Assembly: GCF_003725335.1 (NCBI RefSeq)
Contig: NZ_QIBY01000003.1
Span: forward strand, 91,915 to 155,914
Reading direction: 5' to 3'
Origin: Parvibacter caecicola
Lineage (GTDB): Bacteria > Actinomycetota > Coriobacteriia > Coriobacteriales > Eggerthellaceae
DNA: 64,000 bases
Made by a program: the position numbers and the translations under genes. How positions within the stretch are numbered: the first letter of the stretch is position 1; every line of letters begins with the position of its first letter. The notes under the pieces were generated by a model. It worked only from the letters and a program-made list of their open reading frames with translations. It had not been told where the DNA came from and ran no database searches. Of the stretch, positions 42,967 to 51,182 are shown piece by piece.

Positions 42967-44565
42967 TTATGCCAGATGCAGCGCCAGTTCGCGCACCCCC
43001 AAGCCGCTGTCGTAGCGCTCCAGGGCGTTAAACGAGATGGCCGACAGCACGCCCGCCCCGGCCAACAGCGACAAATGGCGCGGATGGAACTGTAGGCTCT
43101 CCTCATCGGCGTCCTTTTGGCAAGCCGCGCCCGCAGCCTTGAGCAGCCGCTGGGCCACCGGCACATCGCCGTCGAACACCTTGGCGGTTTTCCAGAAAAA
43201 GTCTTCCGTGTCGAACTGCCACAGCGCACCGTCCAGCCGCGCCTGGGTGTTCTGCTGGTGCATCTGCATGCGGTTCTTGTTCTCCAGCGAGCAATAGTGC
43301 ACCCCCAGCGCAAGGCCTTCGTCCATGGCCCATTCCAGCAGCTCCAGACACACCAGCTCGCTGCCGGCCACCGGCAGGCCGCCGGCGTAGGTGTATTCGT
43401 AGGGGATGGCGAAGGGCGGGTTGGCTATCCGATAGCCGCGCTGGGCGAAGGGGGCCCAATCCCCCATGGGGTAGCCGAACTCCAGCAGGTTGACGCCGAA
43501 CGCGCCGATGGCGTCCATGCCCCGCAACAGGCCCTTCATCTCTTCTTTCATCTCCGGGGCCACTGGCATTTCCACCATCACTTCAGGGATGTGCCGCTTG
43601 GCCATGGCCAACCGCCGCACCGCCTCGTCAAAGGCGCCGGGCTCGTCCGGCTTCACCGAAAGGCGCAGCTCCTGCAGCCCCGCTTGGGCCAGCTGGGCCG
43701 CCAGCGATTCGTCCAGGAAGTCGCCATCGCTGTAAAGGCGCAGGTGGGCCTGGGGGGCCTTCGCCTTCACGTGGGCGAAAAAGGCCAGCGCTTCAGTGGG
43801 GTGCAGCAGCGGTTCGCCGCCCGTGAGCGCCACGTGGGTCACCGGCACGTCGCCGTCCAGAAACTCGTCCACTTCGGCGCGCCAGTTTTTCTTCAGCAGC
43901 TTGTCTGCCTCATAGTTCACCTGGTTTTTATTGAAGCAGAAGTAGCAGTCGCGGTTGCAAGAGAGCGACAGGTAGAAGGTGCGGCTGCCGTTGTCGTCGG
44001 CGCAGGCCACGCAAGCGCTGGACAGCGGGCCGCAGGAAATGCTGGCGCCGCCGTTGCGGAACCGGGCGCCTTTTTCACGCAGCCGTTGCAGCACCGCTTG
44101 GCGCGCAGCGGTGTCCTGGTTGCGGGGAGCGAAGTCGATGCCGAAGCCAGCTAAGCCGTCCACGTATTCCTGGCCGATGGCGTCGTATTCCGCCAGCCAC
44201 GCCGCCAGCGTGGGCCGCTGGGCCAGCAGGCGCTCCACCTCGTCGGACCGGGCGACGGAAACCCCGCCCCCCAAAGCCGCACCTGCCGAGGCGGTGTTTG
44301 CTGAGACGGCATCAATCGAAACGTCACCCGCAGAGGTGGCAACCGCCGCAACGGCACTCTCCGAGATGGCATCCTCCGAGGCGGCACCTCTCGAAACGGC
44401 GGCCGCCGGAACAGCGCTCCCTGAGATGGTGGTTGTCGAGGCGTTGCTTGCCAGAGCAGCTCCCCCCGAGATAGCGCCTCCCGAGACGGCATCTGCCGAT
44501 CCAACGTTTGCCAAGACGGCATCCTCCGAAAAAGGACCCCTCTCAAAACCCTGCATTTCGCTCAC
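42967..44565 (-). CDS. Radical SAM enzyme with N-terminal 5-residue repeats
   Basis: 532 aa from a GTG behind AAAGGGGAGCAA. Residues ~15-95 are imperfect 5-residue repeats of the type [DGS]-A-[VI]-S-x, encoded by a 15-bp minisatellite. The radical SAM core starts near 205: SLSCNRDCYFCFNKNQ gives the CxxxCxxC [4Fe-4S] motif, followed by LTGGEPLLHPTEAL. Upstream, CGPLSSACVAC may form a second cluster. No SPASM domain was recognised. Likely first gene of an operon with the GNAT-membrane fusion and ThiT-like protein. Substrate unknown; peptide or small-molecule modification is possible. Confidence 0.85.
   Translation of the reverse strand: MSEMQGFERGPFSEDAVLANVGSADAVSGGAISGGAALASNASTTTISGSAVPAAAVSRGAASEDAISESAVAAVATSAGDVSIDAVSANTASAGAALGGGVSVARSDEVERLLAQRPTLAAWLAEYDAIGQEYVDGLAGFGIDFAPRNQDTAARQAVLQRLREKGARFRNGGASISCGPLSSACVACADDNGSRTFYLSLSCNRDCYFCFNKNQVNYEADKLLKKNWRAEVDEFLDGDVPVTHVALTGGEPLLHPTEALAFFAHVKAKAPQAHLRLYSDGDFLDESLAAQLAQAGLQELRLSVKPDEPGAFDEAVRRLAMAKRHIPEVMVEMPVAPEMKEEMKGLLRGMDAIGAFGVNLLEFGYPMGDWAPFAQRGYRIANPPFAIPYEYTYAGGLPVAGSELVCLELLEWAMDEGLALGVHYCSLENKNRMQMHQQNTQARLDGALWQFDTEDFFWKTAKVFDGDVPVAQRLLKAAGAACQKDADEESLQFHPRHLSLLAGAGVLSAISFNALERYDSGLGVRELALHLA
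44286..44525 (-). repeat. 15-bp minisatellite, 16 units, inside the radical SAM gene
   Basis: Sixteen imperfect 15-bp units run without gaps (plus-strand unit about CCGAGACGGCATCCT). Unit length is a multiple of three, so copy-number changes keep the frame and only lengthen or shorten the Ala/Ser-rich N-terminus. Confidence 0.75.
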
Positions 44566-44703
44566 TTGCTCCCCTTTGTCATCGACCCCTTTTCCAGCAA
44601 TTATACCGAAGCCCTCCCAACGGCCATCGCCGTCTACCTCTCAGCAGAAAACAAGCTCGGGAAATTCACAGCCCACCCCTCCGCCGCTGCCACGAAGCGC
44701 TTT

Positions 44704-44853
44704 GGCGGAAATAGGCGCCTATTCCTGCCGCAAGACCAATCGACACGCCCCCCAACCCAAGTCGTGGCGGAACTAGGCGCCTATTTCTGCCAATGCCCAG
44801 CATAACGCTCTCCCCGTTCCCAACCGTGGCGGAAATAGGGGCCTATTTCCGCC
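44704..44853. repeat. Three 26-bp palindromes at exact 62-bp period
   Basis: Copies at 44704-44729, 44766-44791 and 44828-44853 follow GGCGGAAATAGG-CGCCTATTTCCGCC (two perfect arms), each with 1-3 substitutions and no indel. Start-to-start distance is 62 bp both times, with unique DNA between. A related word occurs at 63912-63937. Confidence 0.8.
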
Positions 44854-44859
44854 ACAGCG

Positions 44860-45199
44860 CCCGGACAAGCGGGCTAATCCGGGCAGAGGACGGGGCCAAC
44901 GGAATTCCGGTCGAGGAGCTACCCGGACAAGCGCGGTAATCCGGGTAAATAGACAACCCGGCGACACGCCGGCAGGCCGTTTGCCCGGACAAGCGGGGCA
45001 ATCCGGGCAGAGGGCTAGGTGCAACGCCGCATGGCCGGGGGTTTGCCCGAACAAGCGGGGTTATCCGGGCAAAAGGTGACGGGCGAGACAAGACAATGCA
45101 AAGCTTGACCGGACAAGCGGGCTAATCCGGGCAGAGGGCGGGTTTAGCGGGGATCCAGCCGGAGGTTTGACCGGACAAGCGGGGTAATCCGGGCAGAAG
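44860..45199. repeat. Six 30-bp repeats with 32-bp unique spacers (CRISPR-like, degenerate)
   Basis: Repeats start at 44860, 44922, 44984, 45046, 45108 and 45170, every 62 bp without exception. The consensus begins CCCGGACAAGCGGGG and ends TAATCCGGGCAGAGG. CCCGGA and TCCGGG form a 6-bp stem around a 12-base loop. The five spacers are 32 bp and unlike each other. Repeats vary at several positions and no cas gene is in the window, so an active CRISPR array is not supported. The array continues, with a 32-bp phase shift, from the 26-bp palindromes just upstream, which have the same period. Confidence 0.8.
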
Positions 45200-45240
45200 C
45201 GGAAGGGAGAGGTGGGTGTCGGCCGAGGACGGGAAGGAGG

Positions 45241-45570
45241 CCGGACGCAAGGACGCCCCCGCCGGAGGTGGCGAGGGCGCTGCGCGGGGAGGGAGGTTGT
45301 TGCGGGCGGACCGGGGGCCGGCCCTCAAGCGCACTGGGCCTGGCGTCCTTCCGGCATCAGGCAGGCGCACCGACCCGACCCTTCGTAGGGCAGAGATTCT
45401 ATCTCTGCCTGAGCGGCGAGTCGATCCGGGGCCCCGGTCGGCCGGGCGACTGCCGAGCTGCCGCCCGTCGGCGGGCCGGTTCGGACAGGGGCGCCGCCGG
45501 GGGCACCGGGCCGGACGCAAGGACGCCCCCGCCGGAGGTGGCGAGGGCGCTGCGCGGGGAGGGAGGTTGT
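45241..45570 (+). repeat. 60-bp direct repeat, 270 bp apart
   Basis: 45241-45300 and 45511-45570 are identical over 60 bp. The DNA between them contains one copy of the dispersed GGCAGAGAT palindrome. No gene is convincing in 45200-45617; open frames on both strands here follow from the extreme GC content. Confidence 0.8.
45382..45410 (+). repeat. Dispersed palindrome, copy 2
   Basis: TTCGTAG flank followed by the GGCAGAGAT / ATCTCTGCC hairpin. Faces copy 3 (46954-46982) in inverted orientation, so the pair encloses the nrfD gene at 45618-46886. Confidence 0.85.
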
Positions 45571-45617
45571 CGCGGGAGGCCGGACCGGCCGCCCTCTCGG
45601 CATCGGGCGGATGCGGG

Positions 45618-46886
45618 CTACTTGCCCCCGGCGGGCTTGAGGGGCAGGAGCTTCAGCCCCAGGAAGAAGATGAGGAAGGACAGGCCGACGACCCCGAGGG
45701 CGATGCCGAGCTCCAGCGGGGTGGGCCAGTACACCATGCCCTGATAGGCCTGGGCCATGTTGCCCTCCCAGTCGGTGACGGTGAAGGGGGTCAGCACGGC
45801 GGGCCAGTCGATGTTGGCCACCTGGAAGCCGCCCACCAGCAGCTGCACGCGCTTGCAGAAGATGGCGGCGATGGCGAACAGGCCGGCCGCCACCAGCATG
45901 GGCGTGGTGCGCAGCCGCGGCACCACGCAGATGATCACGGCCAGCGCGGAGAGGACGACCTCGCCCCAGAAGAAGGGAGCCAGCGGGCCGGACACCAGCA
46001 TGGCCACGATCTCGGCGCCGGAAGCGGCCGGGAAGCCCTCGGTGAGCAGGTCGCAGCCGAAGAAGTAGAGGTCCACCAGCAGGAACGCGGCCAGCAGCTT
46101 CGCGAGCTTCACGAGGTCGGCCTGCTCCCACTTCAGGTACCCCGCGGCGCGAAGGGCGACCGCGGCGCAGATCACGAGGCCGGTGCCGCACACCAAGGCC
46201 GAGCTCACGAACCAGGGGGCCAGAAGGGCGGTGTGCCACATCTCGTGGCTCTGCTGCAGGCCGAAGATCCAGGCGGTGACGGAGTGCACCATGACGGCGC
46301 ACACGAGCGCGACGACCGAGATGACGCGCAGGGCGGCGTGGGAGACCTTGCCCTTCTCGGCGGCGATCTGGGCCCAGAGGTACACGCAGGACAGCATCAG
46401 GTACACCATGAGCACGATGATGTCCCACATGAGGGGCGAGCCCAAGTTCGAGTACACGAACAGCTCCCACACGCGCAGGGGCTGGCCCATGTCCACCACC
46501 ACGAAGCCGATGGCGCCCACGGTGGCGGCGATGGAGGTCATCACGGCCACCTTGCTTATGCCGCCGAAGCCCTTGACGCCGAAGGCCTTGGGAACGGAAG
46601 AGATGATCAGGCCGCCGGCGGAGAGGCCCACGAAGAACATGAAGCAGGTGATGTACAGGCCCCAGGAGTCCAGGTTGCGCATGGCGGTCTGGACCATGCC
46701 GCCGGACATCTGCACCACCCAAAGCGCGATGCCGATAGCGGCAACGATGGCGGAAATGCCGATGGCCACGTTCAGCCCGCGGCTCTTCGCGGCCGCGCGA
46801 GCGCCGACCGCCTCGCGGGCCTTCGCGGGCGCCGCGGCGGGCACGTCGAGGTCGTCCATGACGGCCTCGGAGTTGTAGTTAGTCAT
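45618..46886 (-). CDS. NrfD/PsrC-family membrane anchor (module D)
   Basis: 422 aa from the ATG at 46886 behind AAGGAGAGCC. A ~50-residue cytosolic extension is followed by about ten membrane helices: GLYITCFMFFVGLSAGGLIISS, VHSVTAWIFGLQQSHEMWHTALLAPWFVSSALVCG and FCKRVQLLVGG are NrfD signatures also seen in the anchor at 24950-26128. Third gene of the operon that starts at 50269, but separated from the ferredoxin gene by 275 bp and bracketed by inverted copies of a dispersed palindrome. Codon choice (more GTC and CTC) looks different from its neighbours by eye. Confidence 0.93.
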   Translation of the reverse strand: MTNYNSEAVMDDLDVPAAAPAKAREAVGARAAAKSRGLNVAIGISAIVAAIGIALWVVQMSGGMVQTAMRNLDSWGLYITCFMFFVGLSAGGLIISSVPKAFGVKGFGGISKVAVMTSIAATVGAIGFVVVDMGQPLRVWELFVYSNLGSPLMWDIIVLMVYLMLSCVYLWAQIAAEKGKVSHAALRVISVVALVCAVMVHSVTAWIFGLQQSHEMWHTALLAPWFVSSALVCGTGLVICAAVALRAAGYLKWEQADLVKLAKLLAAFLLVDLYFFGCDLLTEGFPAASGAEIVAMLVSGPLAPFFWGEVVLSALAVIICVVPRLRTTPMLVAAGLFAIAAIFCKRVQLLVGGFQVANIDWPAVLTPFTVTDWEGNMAQAYQGMVYWPTPLELGIALGVVGLSFLIFFLGLKLLPLKPAGGK

Positions 46887-46953
46887 AAGGCTCTCCTTAT
46901 ACAGAGTTGCAATTCGTTTCGGGCCCGGCAGGGCCCGCATCCCCTCGCCGCCA

Positions 46954-46982
46954 AGGCAGAGATAGAATCTCTGCCCTACGAA
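46954..46982 (-). repeat. Dispersed palindrome, copy 3 (within the 46887-47161 gap)
   Basis: Inverted relative to copy 2 and identical to it over 29 bp. It lies in the 275-bp gap between the ferredoxin and nrfD genes of one operon; as a hairpin it could reduce read-through into nrfD. Nothing else was recognised in that gap. Confidence 0.85.
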
Positions 46983-47161
46983 AAAACAGCCTTGCAGGTC
47001 CTACCGAGCGAGCGAGGGGCGCTGTGGCGCCCGCAATTGCCCTGAAGGCCGGCCGAGCGTGCTTCGGCACGTGAGGGAAAGGCCTGAAGGGCAAGGGCGG
47101 GCGGCCGCAGTGCGCCGCAGCGCCGAGGACTTCCGATGGCCGGCAGGCTATTGGAGCCGAG

Positions 47162-47785
47162 CTACACCAGGTAGTACACGCTAGGCTTGGTGCCCTTTTC
47201 TTCCAGCAGGTGGGTGTATTGGCGGCTGGCCACCTTCTTCGCCACTTCGCTGTTCGGGTCGTCCAAATCGCCCCAGAAACGGGCACGGGCGGGGCACAGA
47301 TCCATGCAGGAGGGCACCTCGCCCTTGGAAATGCGCTGATAACAGAAGGTGCACTTCTCCACCACGTGCTTTTGGTGGGCCGGCGCATCGGCATCGCCCA
47401 CATCGTGGCCGAGGCAGTACTGCGGCTCGTCCCAGTTGAAGCTGCGCACGCCGCTATAGGGACAGGCGCTCATGCACATGCGGCAGCCGATGCACTTGTC
47501 GTAGTCCTGGCGCACCACGCCGGTCTCCGGGTCCTTGTAGGTGGCCCCCACCGGGCATACCTTCACGCAGGCAGGGTTCTCGCAATGCTGGCATCCCATG
47601 GGGAAGTAGCGCATGGACAGGTTGCCCCCGTCAGACGCCGGCGTGTCGGGCATGTCGCCGCCGTCGGTGAGCACGCGGCTCCACATCACGCCGTCCGGCA
47701 CGTTGTTCGCTTGCTTGCAGGCAAGCGTGCAGGCATTGCAGCCCACGCAGCGCTTGGTGTCGATAGCCATTCCGTAGCGAGCCAT
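47162..47785 (-). CDS. DmsB/PsrB-type four-cluster ferredoxin subunit (module D)
   Basis: 207 aa. Cysteine groups CVGCNACTLAC, CQHCENPACVKVC, CIGCRMCMSAC and CTFCYQRISKGEVPSCMDLC specify four [4Fe-4S] clusters. Directly abuts the catalytic gene (its start is adjacent to that gene's stop). Electron relay between NrfD and the molybdoenzyme. Close in layout to the subunit at 24324-24941, with the same C-terminal pattern ending in PSVYYLV (PSVRYFD there). Confidence 0.95.
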   Translation of the reverse strand: MARYGMAIDTKRCVGCNACTLACKQANNVPDGVMWSRVLTDGGDMPDTPASDGGNLSMRYFPMGCQHCENPACVKVCPVGATYKDPETGVVRQDYDKCIGCRMCMSACPYSGVRSFNWDEPQYCLGHDVGDADAPAHQKHVVEKCTFCYQRISKGEVPSCMDLCPARARFWGDLDDPNSEVAKKVASRQYTHLLEEKGTKPSVYYLV

Positions 47786-50269
47786 TTATTCCACGCTCCC
47801 TTCGTAACGCTCCACTTCACACAGGAAGTCGTAGTAGGCGTTGTTGTAGCAGAAATCGTTCATCACGCGCGAGGTGAGGTTCTGGGCGTGGCCGCTGACG
47901 TACTGGTCCTCACGGAAACCGTGGGGAATGCCAATCACGCCCTGCATGATGCCATCGGTGACCAACGCCTTCAGCACCACATCGCCGCGGTCGTTGAAAG
48001 CACGCACGTAGTCGCCCTGGGCGATGCCGCGCTCGGCCGCATCCTGGCTGTTAATCTTCAGCACCGGCTCGGGCTCCAACTCGCGCAGCCACGGGGTGAA
48101 AGCGGTTTGGGAATGCACGTGGTATTTCGTGTGCTCGCTGCAGCCCATCAGCGGATACTGGCTGCGCAGCAGATTCTCCCAATAGGCCTCGTTAGCGGGC
48201 ATAAAGTAAGGGCGCTTCTCGTAATCGGCCACCTCTTGGCCGCTCACGATGCGCGGCGTAGGCGCCTCCATGTAGAACTTCAGCCGCTCGCCCTCGGCCG
48301 AGCCGATCTTCATTTCCACATGCGATGCCGGCGAAAGCGGGCTGCGCACCATCTCGCCGCTGGCCAGCTTTTCGTAGGTGACCCCCAGCGGGGCGGTGGT
48401 TTCCGCCTCCACGATTTGCTTGATGAAGTCGCCGTCGGTGGGGCCGTCGGCGTAGATGGCATCCATCTGCAGCGCAGCCGCCACCAGGCGCATGATGTCA
48501 ATGTCGGACTTGCTCTCATACAGCGGATCCACGCACTTCTGGTGGTACATCAAATACGGCGTGGGGCAACCGGAGTCGTAATCCTCCACCTCGAACACGT
48601 GCGGCACCGGCAGCACCACGTCGGCGTACATGGCGGTGTCGGTCATGGACACATCGGCCACCACCACAAACGGCACCTTCTTGAAGGCCTCGATCAGCTC
48701 CGTGCGGCCGCTCTCGCAACACAGCGGATTGCCGTTCATCACCCACAGCACCTGCAGGTCAACGGGGGTTTCGCCCCATATCTTAGTTTCCAGCACATCC
48801 GGCAGCGCCATGCTGGGAACGTTGGCGCCCACGCGGCCGTACATGTAGGGCATGTAGTTGGAAACGCCCGTGAACGGCGACGTGTTGCGGCAAATAGCGG
48901 TGCCCGGCAGGCCGTAGTTGGCGGTTTGGGCGCACAGCAGCGCCATGTTCTTGTAGTTGTGGTGGGAATTCACGTGATGGCCCAGCCCCTGATAACCCAG
49001 GTTCCAAATGCCGCCCTGCGCGTAAATCTCCGCCAGCTCCACCACCGTCTCCTCCGGCACGCCGGTAATCTCGGCGGCACGGGCGGCGGTGTATTCGGTG
49101 ATGTGGTCCAGGCACTCCTGATAGCAAGTTTTGTAGCTGGCGCCATCGGCGGCCGCGTGGGTGCCCAGAATGGCCGGCTGCTGCGCCGCCTCCAGCGCCT
49201 TTACGGTGCCGTCCGCCTCGTCGAACACCGCCGGCGAATCCAAAACGATGGGCATGCCGGTCATGGGGTTGATGCCCGCCTCGATGGGCTCAACGCCGAA
49301 CGCGCTCATACGCAGGAAAGTGCCGTCTTCCTTCACCAGGAACGGGGCCTGGGTGTAGGCGCGCATGTAATCCACATTCTCCAGCTGGTTGGCGGCGATG
49401 TGGTTGATCATGGCCAGCATCAGCGCGCCGTCGGTGCCAGGGCGGATGGGGATGTAGCGGTCGGAATGGGCAGCGGTGGCGCTGTACTGCGGATCGATGG
49501 TGATCAGCGGAATGCCCTTCTCGCGGGCGTCGCACACGTAGTGCCAGATGTGCACATCGGACTCGTCCGGCCGGCCGCCCCAGCAGATCATGGTTTTGGA
49601 ATTCACCACGTCATCGGCGGAGTTGCCGTTCTGGCCGAAGCCCAGCATCTGCACGTGCATCTGGGCGTAGTCCGAGCACGCCCCCAGCACGGTGCAGCCG
49701 ACCGCGGTGATGAAGCGGCCGTAGGCGAAGGACATGTAGCCGCCGGTGGCGCCGTTCAGCACGCCGTAGGAAGCGTAGGAGGACATGAAGCCGATGGAAG
49801 TGCCGCCGCCGCTTTGCAGCGCCGCCCCCATGTTTTGGGCGATGAGCCCGATGGCTTCGTCCCAGGAGATGCGCTCCCACTGGCCGGCGCCGCGCTCGGT
49901 GCCGTCAACGCGCTTCATGGGGTACTGCACGCGGTCGGGGTCGTACTGGCGCTGCGGTTGGGTTTGCCCCTTCACGCACAGGCGGCGCCAGCCCTCGTCC
50001 CCCTCGGGGTACTCCATGGCCGAAACCTTCACCACTTTGCCGTCGCGCACCGTCACCTTCTGATGGCACTTGCTGCCGCAGTTGCCGCGACAACCGCTGT
50101 GGAAGTACTGCTCGGCGGCCGAGGCCTCCGCATGGGCCTCGCCTGCGGCCACCCCGGCTAGCGTGGCGCCAGTGCCTGCCAAAGCGGTGACGCCCGCCAC
50201 GGCCCCCGTAGCTTTCAAGAAGCTGCGGCGGGTGAGCTGCGCGGATGCTTGATGAGTATTCCCTGTCAT
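47786..50269 (-). CDS. Tat-exported molybdopterin oxidoreductase catalytic subunit (module D)
   Basis: 827 aa from the ATG at 50269 behind GAGGGAGGAAATTG. Tat signal LTRRSFLKATGAVAG (Arg14-Arg15). FeS ligands Cys60, Cys64, Cys68 and Cys98. Molybdopterin domains with ISWDEAIGLIAQN, YIPIRPGTDGALMLAMINHI and LITIDPQYSA, and a C-terminal NSQDAAERGIAQGDYVRAFNDRG barrel. First gene of an A-B-NrfD operon controlled from a region containing a 16-bp inverted repeat and preceded by a GntR gene. Extracytoplasmic reductase; substrate not determinable. Confidence 0.93.
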   Translation of the reverse strand: MTGNTHQASAQLTRRSFLKATGAVAGVTALAGTGATLAGVAAGEAHAEASAAEQYFHSGCRGNCGSKCHQKVTVRDGKVVKVSAMEYPEGDEGWRRLCVKGQTQPQRQYDPDRVQYPMKRVDGTERGAGQWERISWDEAIGLIAQNMGAALQSGGGTSIGFMSSYASYGVLNGATGGYMSFAYGRFITAVGCTVLGACSDYAQMHVQMLGFGQNGNSADDVVNSKTMICWGGRPDESDVHIWHYVCDAREKGIPLITIDPQYSATAAHSDRYIPIRPGTDGALMLAMINHIAANQLENVDYMRAYTQAPFLVKEDGTFLRMSAFGVEPIEAGINPMTGMPIVLDSPAVFDEADGTVKALEAAQQPAILGTHAAADGASYKTCYQECLDHITEYTAARAAEITGVPEETVVELAEIYAQGGIWNLGYQGLGHHVNSHHNYKNMALLCAQTANYGLPGTAICRNTSPFTGVSNYMPYMYGRVGANVPSMALPDVLETKIWGETPVDLQVLWVMNGNPLCCESGRTELIEAFKKVPFVVVADVSMTDTAMYADVVLPVPHVFEVEDYDSGCPTPYLMYHQKCVDPLYESKSDIDIMRLVAAALQMDAIYADGPTDGDFIKQIVEAETTAPLGVTYEKLASGEMVRSPLSPASHVEMKIGSAEGERLKFYMEAPTPRIVSGQEVADYEKRPYFMPANEAYWENLLRSQYPLMGCSEHTKYHVHSQTAFTPWLRELEPEPVLKINSQDAAERGIAQGDYVRAFNDRGDVVLKALVTDGIMQGVIGIPHGFREDQYVSGHAQNLTSRVMNDFCYNNAYYDFLCEVERYEGSVE

Positions 50270-50484
50270 CAATTTCCTCCCTCTCGTTTCGCCGCCCCGC
50301 AGGGCAGCGCCTCATCGGAGGGGCCAAATGGCAGGGCGAAGCGGCACGGGCCGCCCCCATCAGGCTGCACGAAATCAAGACCCCCGCAGGCGCCTCTTTC
50401 AAACAGTCCGATTGATTCCCTCTGCGAGCCGCTCTTCCCTTAGGCCGCTCGCCTTTCCCTCCAACTTACTGGAGGCAGAATAAC

Positions 50485-50524
50485 AAATTGTTCCGTAACA
50501 ATCAAGACTGTTACGGAACAATTT
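50485..50524. promoter_or_regulatory. 16-bp inverted repeat upstream of module D (operator or terminator)
   Basis: Perfect arms AAATTGTTCCGTAACA and TGTTACGGAACAATTT with an 8-base spacer, in the 316-bp gap between the GntR gene (ending 50586) and the molybdoenzyme start. It is AT-rich compared with its surroundings. As DNA it is an attractive GntR/YtrA operator; as RNA it would be a hairpin ending the GntR transcript. The rest of the gap shows no further feature. Confidence 0.65.
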
Positions 50525-50585
50525 TCAGTGCCTCGCTTGCAGAAGAAACGCCCTGATGGGCAGGGAAGTTGGGCTATCGCCCCCG

Positions 50586-51044
50586 CTAGCGTCCCTCTTT
50601 TTCGGTCTGCTCGGCCTCTTCGCGGTACAGATCCATAATGGCGTCGCGGTTGTCGGGGTCCAGCGTGCGCGCTGCCACGGCGTAGGCCACAGCATCCGCC
50701 ACTCCGTCCAGTGGCATGCCCATCGCCGTATAGGCATCGATGAAATCGTTAAGCAGCTTAGCGGCCTTCGGAAAGTCAGAGTCTATCATGTTGTCAGTGC
50801 GGCGCCGCACCCGCACACCACTGCCCTGTTGCGACTCAAGGTATCCGGTAGCGCGCAGATAGCGGTAGCACTGGTTGATGACCGATGGGCTAACTTCCAG
50901 CTGCTGGGCCAGGCCGCGTACCGTGGGCATCTTCTGCTCGGGCTGCAGCTGACCGTGGCGAATCATGTTCACAATTTGGCTACGCAGCTGAACCCATAGC
51001 GGCGTAGGACTGTCTTTGTCTAATTGGAATTGCGGTTGCGCCAT
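50586..51044 (-). CDS. GntR-family regulator, YtrA subfamily
   Basis: 152 aa from the ATG at 51044 (AAAGGATG upstream); in-frame starts further up lack support. N-terminal winged helix: PLWVQLRSQIVNMIRHGQLQPEQKMPTVRGLAQQLEVSPSVINQCYRYLRATGYLESQQGSGV. The short C-terminal helical region (~75 aa) is the YtrA type, too small to bind large effectors. These proteins usually repress an adjacent operon, here the molybdoenzyme module downstream on the same strand. Confidence 0.9.
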   Translation of the reverse strand: MAQPQFQLDKDSPTPLWVQLRSQIVNMIRHGQLQPEQKMPTVRGLAQQLEVSPSVINQCYRYLRATGYLESQQGSGVRVRRRTDNMIDSDFPKAAKLLNDFIDAYTAMGMPLDGVADAVAYAVAARTLDPDNRDAIMDLYREEAEQTEKEGR

Positions 51045-51182
51045 TATGCCATCCTTTGGAACCATCGTATTTCCCCATAAGGATAACCCATCTTCCTCTT
51101 TTGGCAAAAGCGGATATCCCCTGCTCTTCGGCAAGTTTGAGCAGCACGACCCAGAATTAAAGCTGCGCCGTTGCACCCTCTC

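Noticed and set aside
44860..45199. Calling the 62-bp array a functional CRISPR
   Set aside because: Repeats differ from copy to copy at several positions, no cas gene or leader is seen, and the adjoining array with the same period uses a different repeat; reported as a CRISPR-like repeat only.
45216..47045. 609-codon plus-strand frame covering repeats and nrfD
   Set aside because: Opposite to a clear NrfD protein and composed of Gly/His/Asp-rich low-complexity sequence; runs through repeats.
47210..50161. 983-codon plus-strand open frame opposite the module D genes
   Set aside because: Antisense shadow of the ferredoxin and molybdoenzyme genes, with no ribosome site or family motif.
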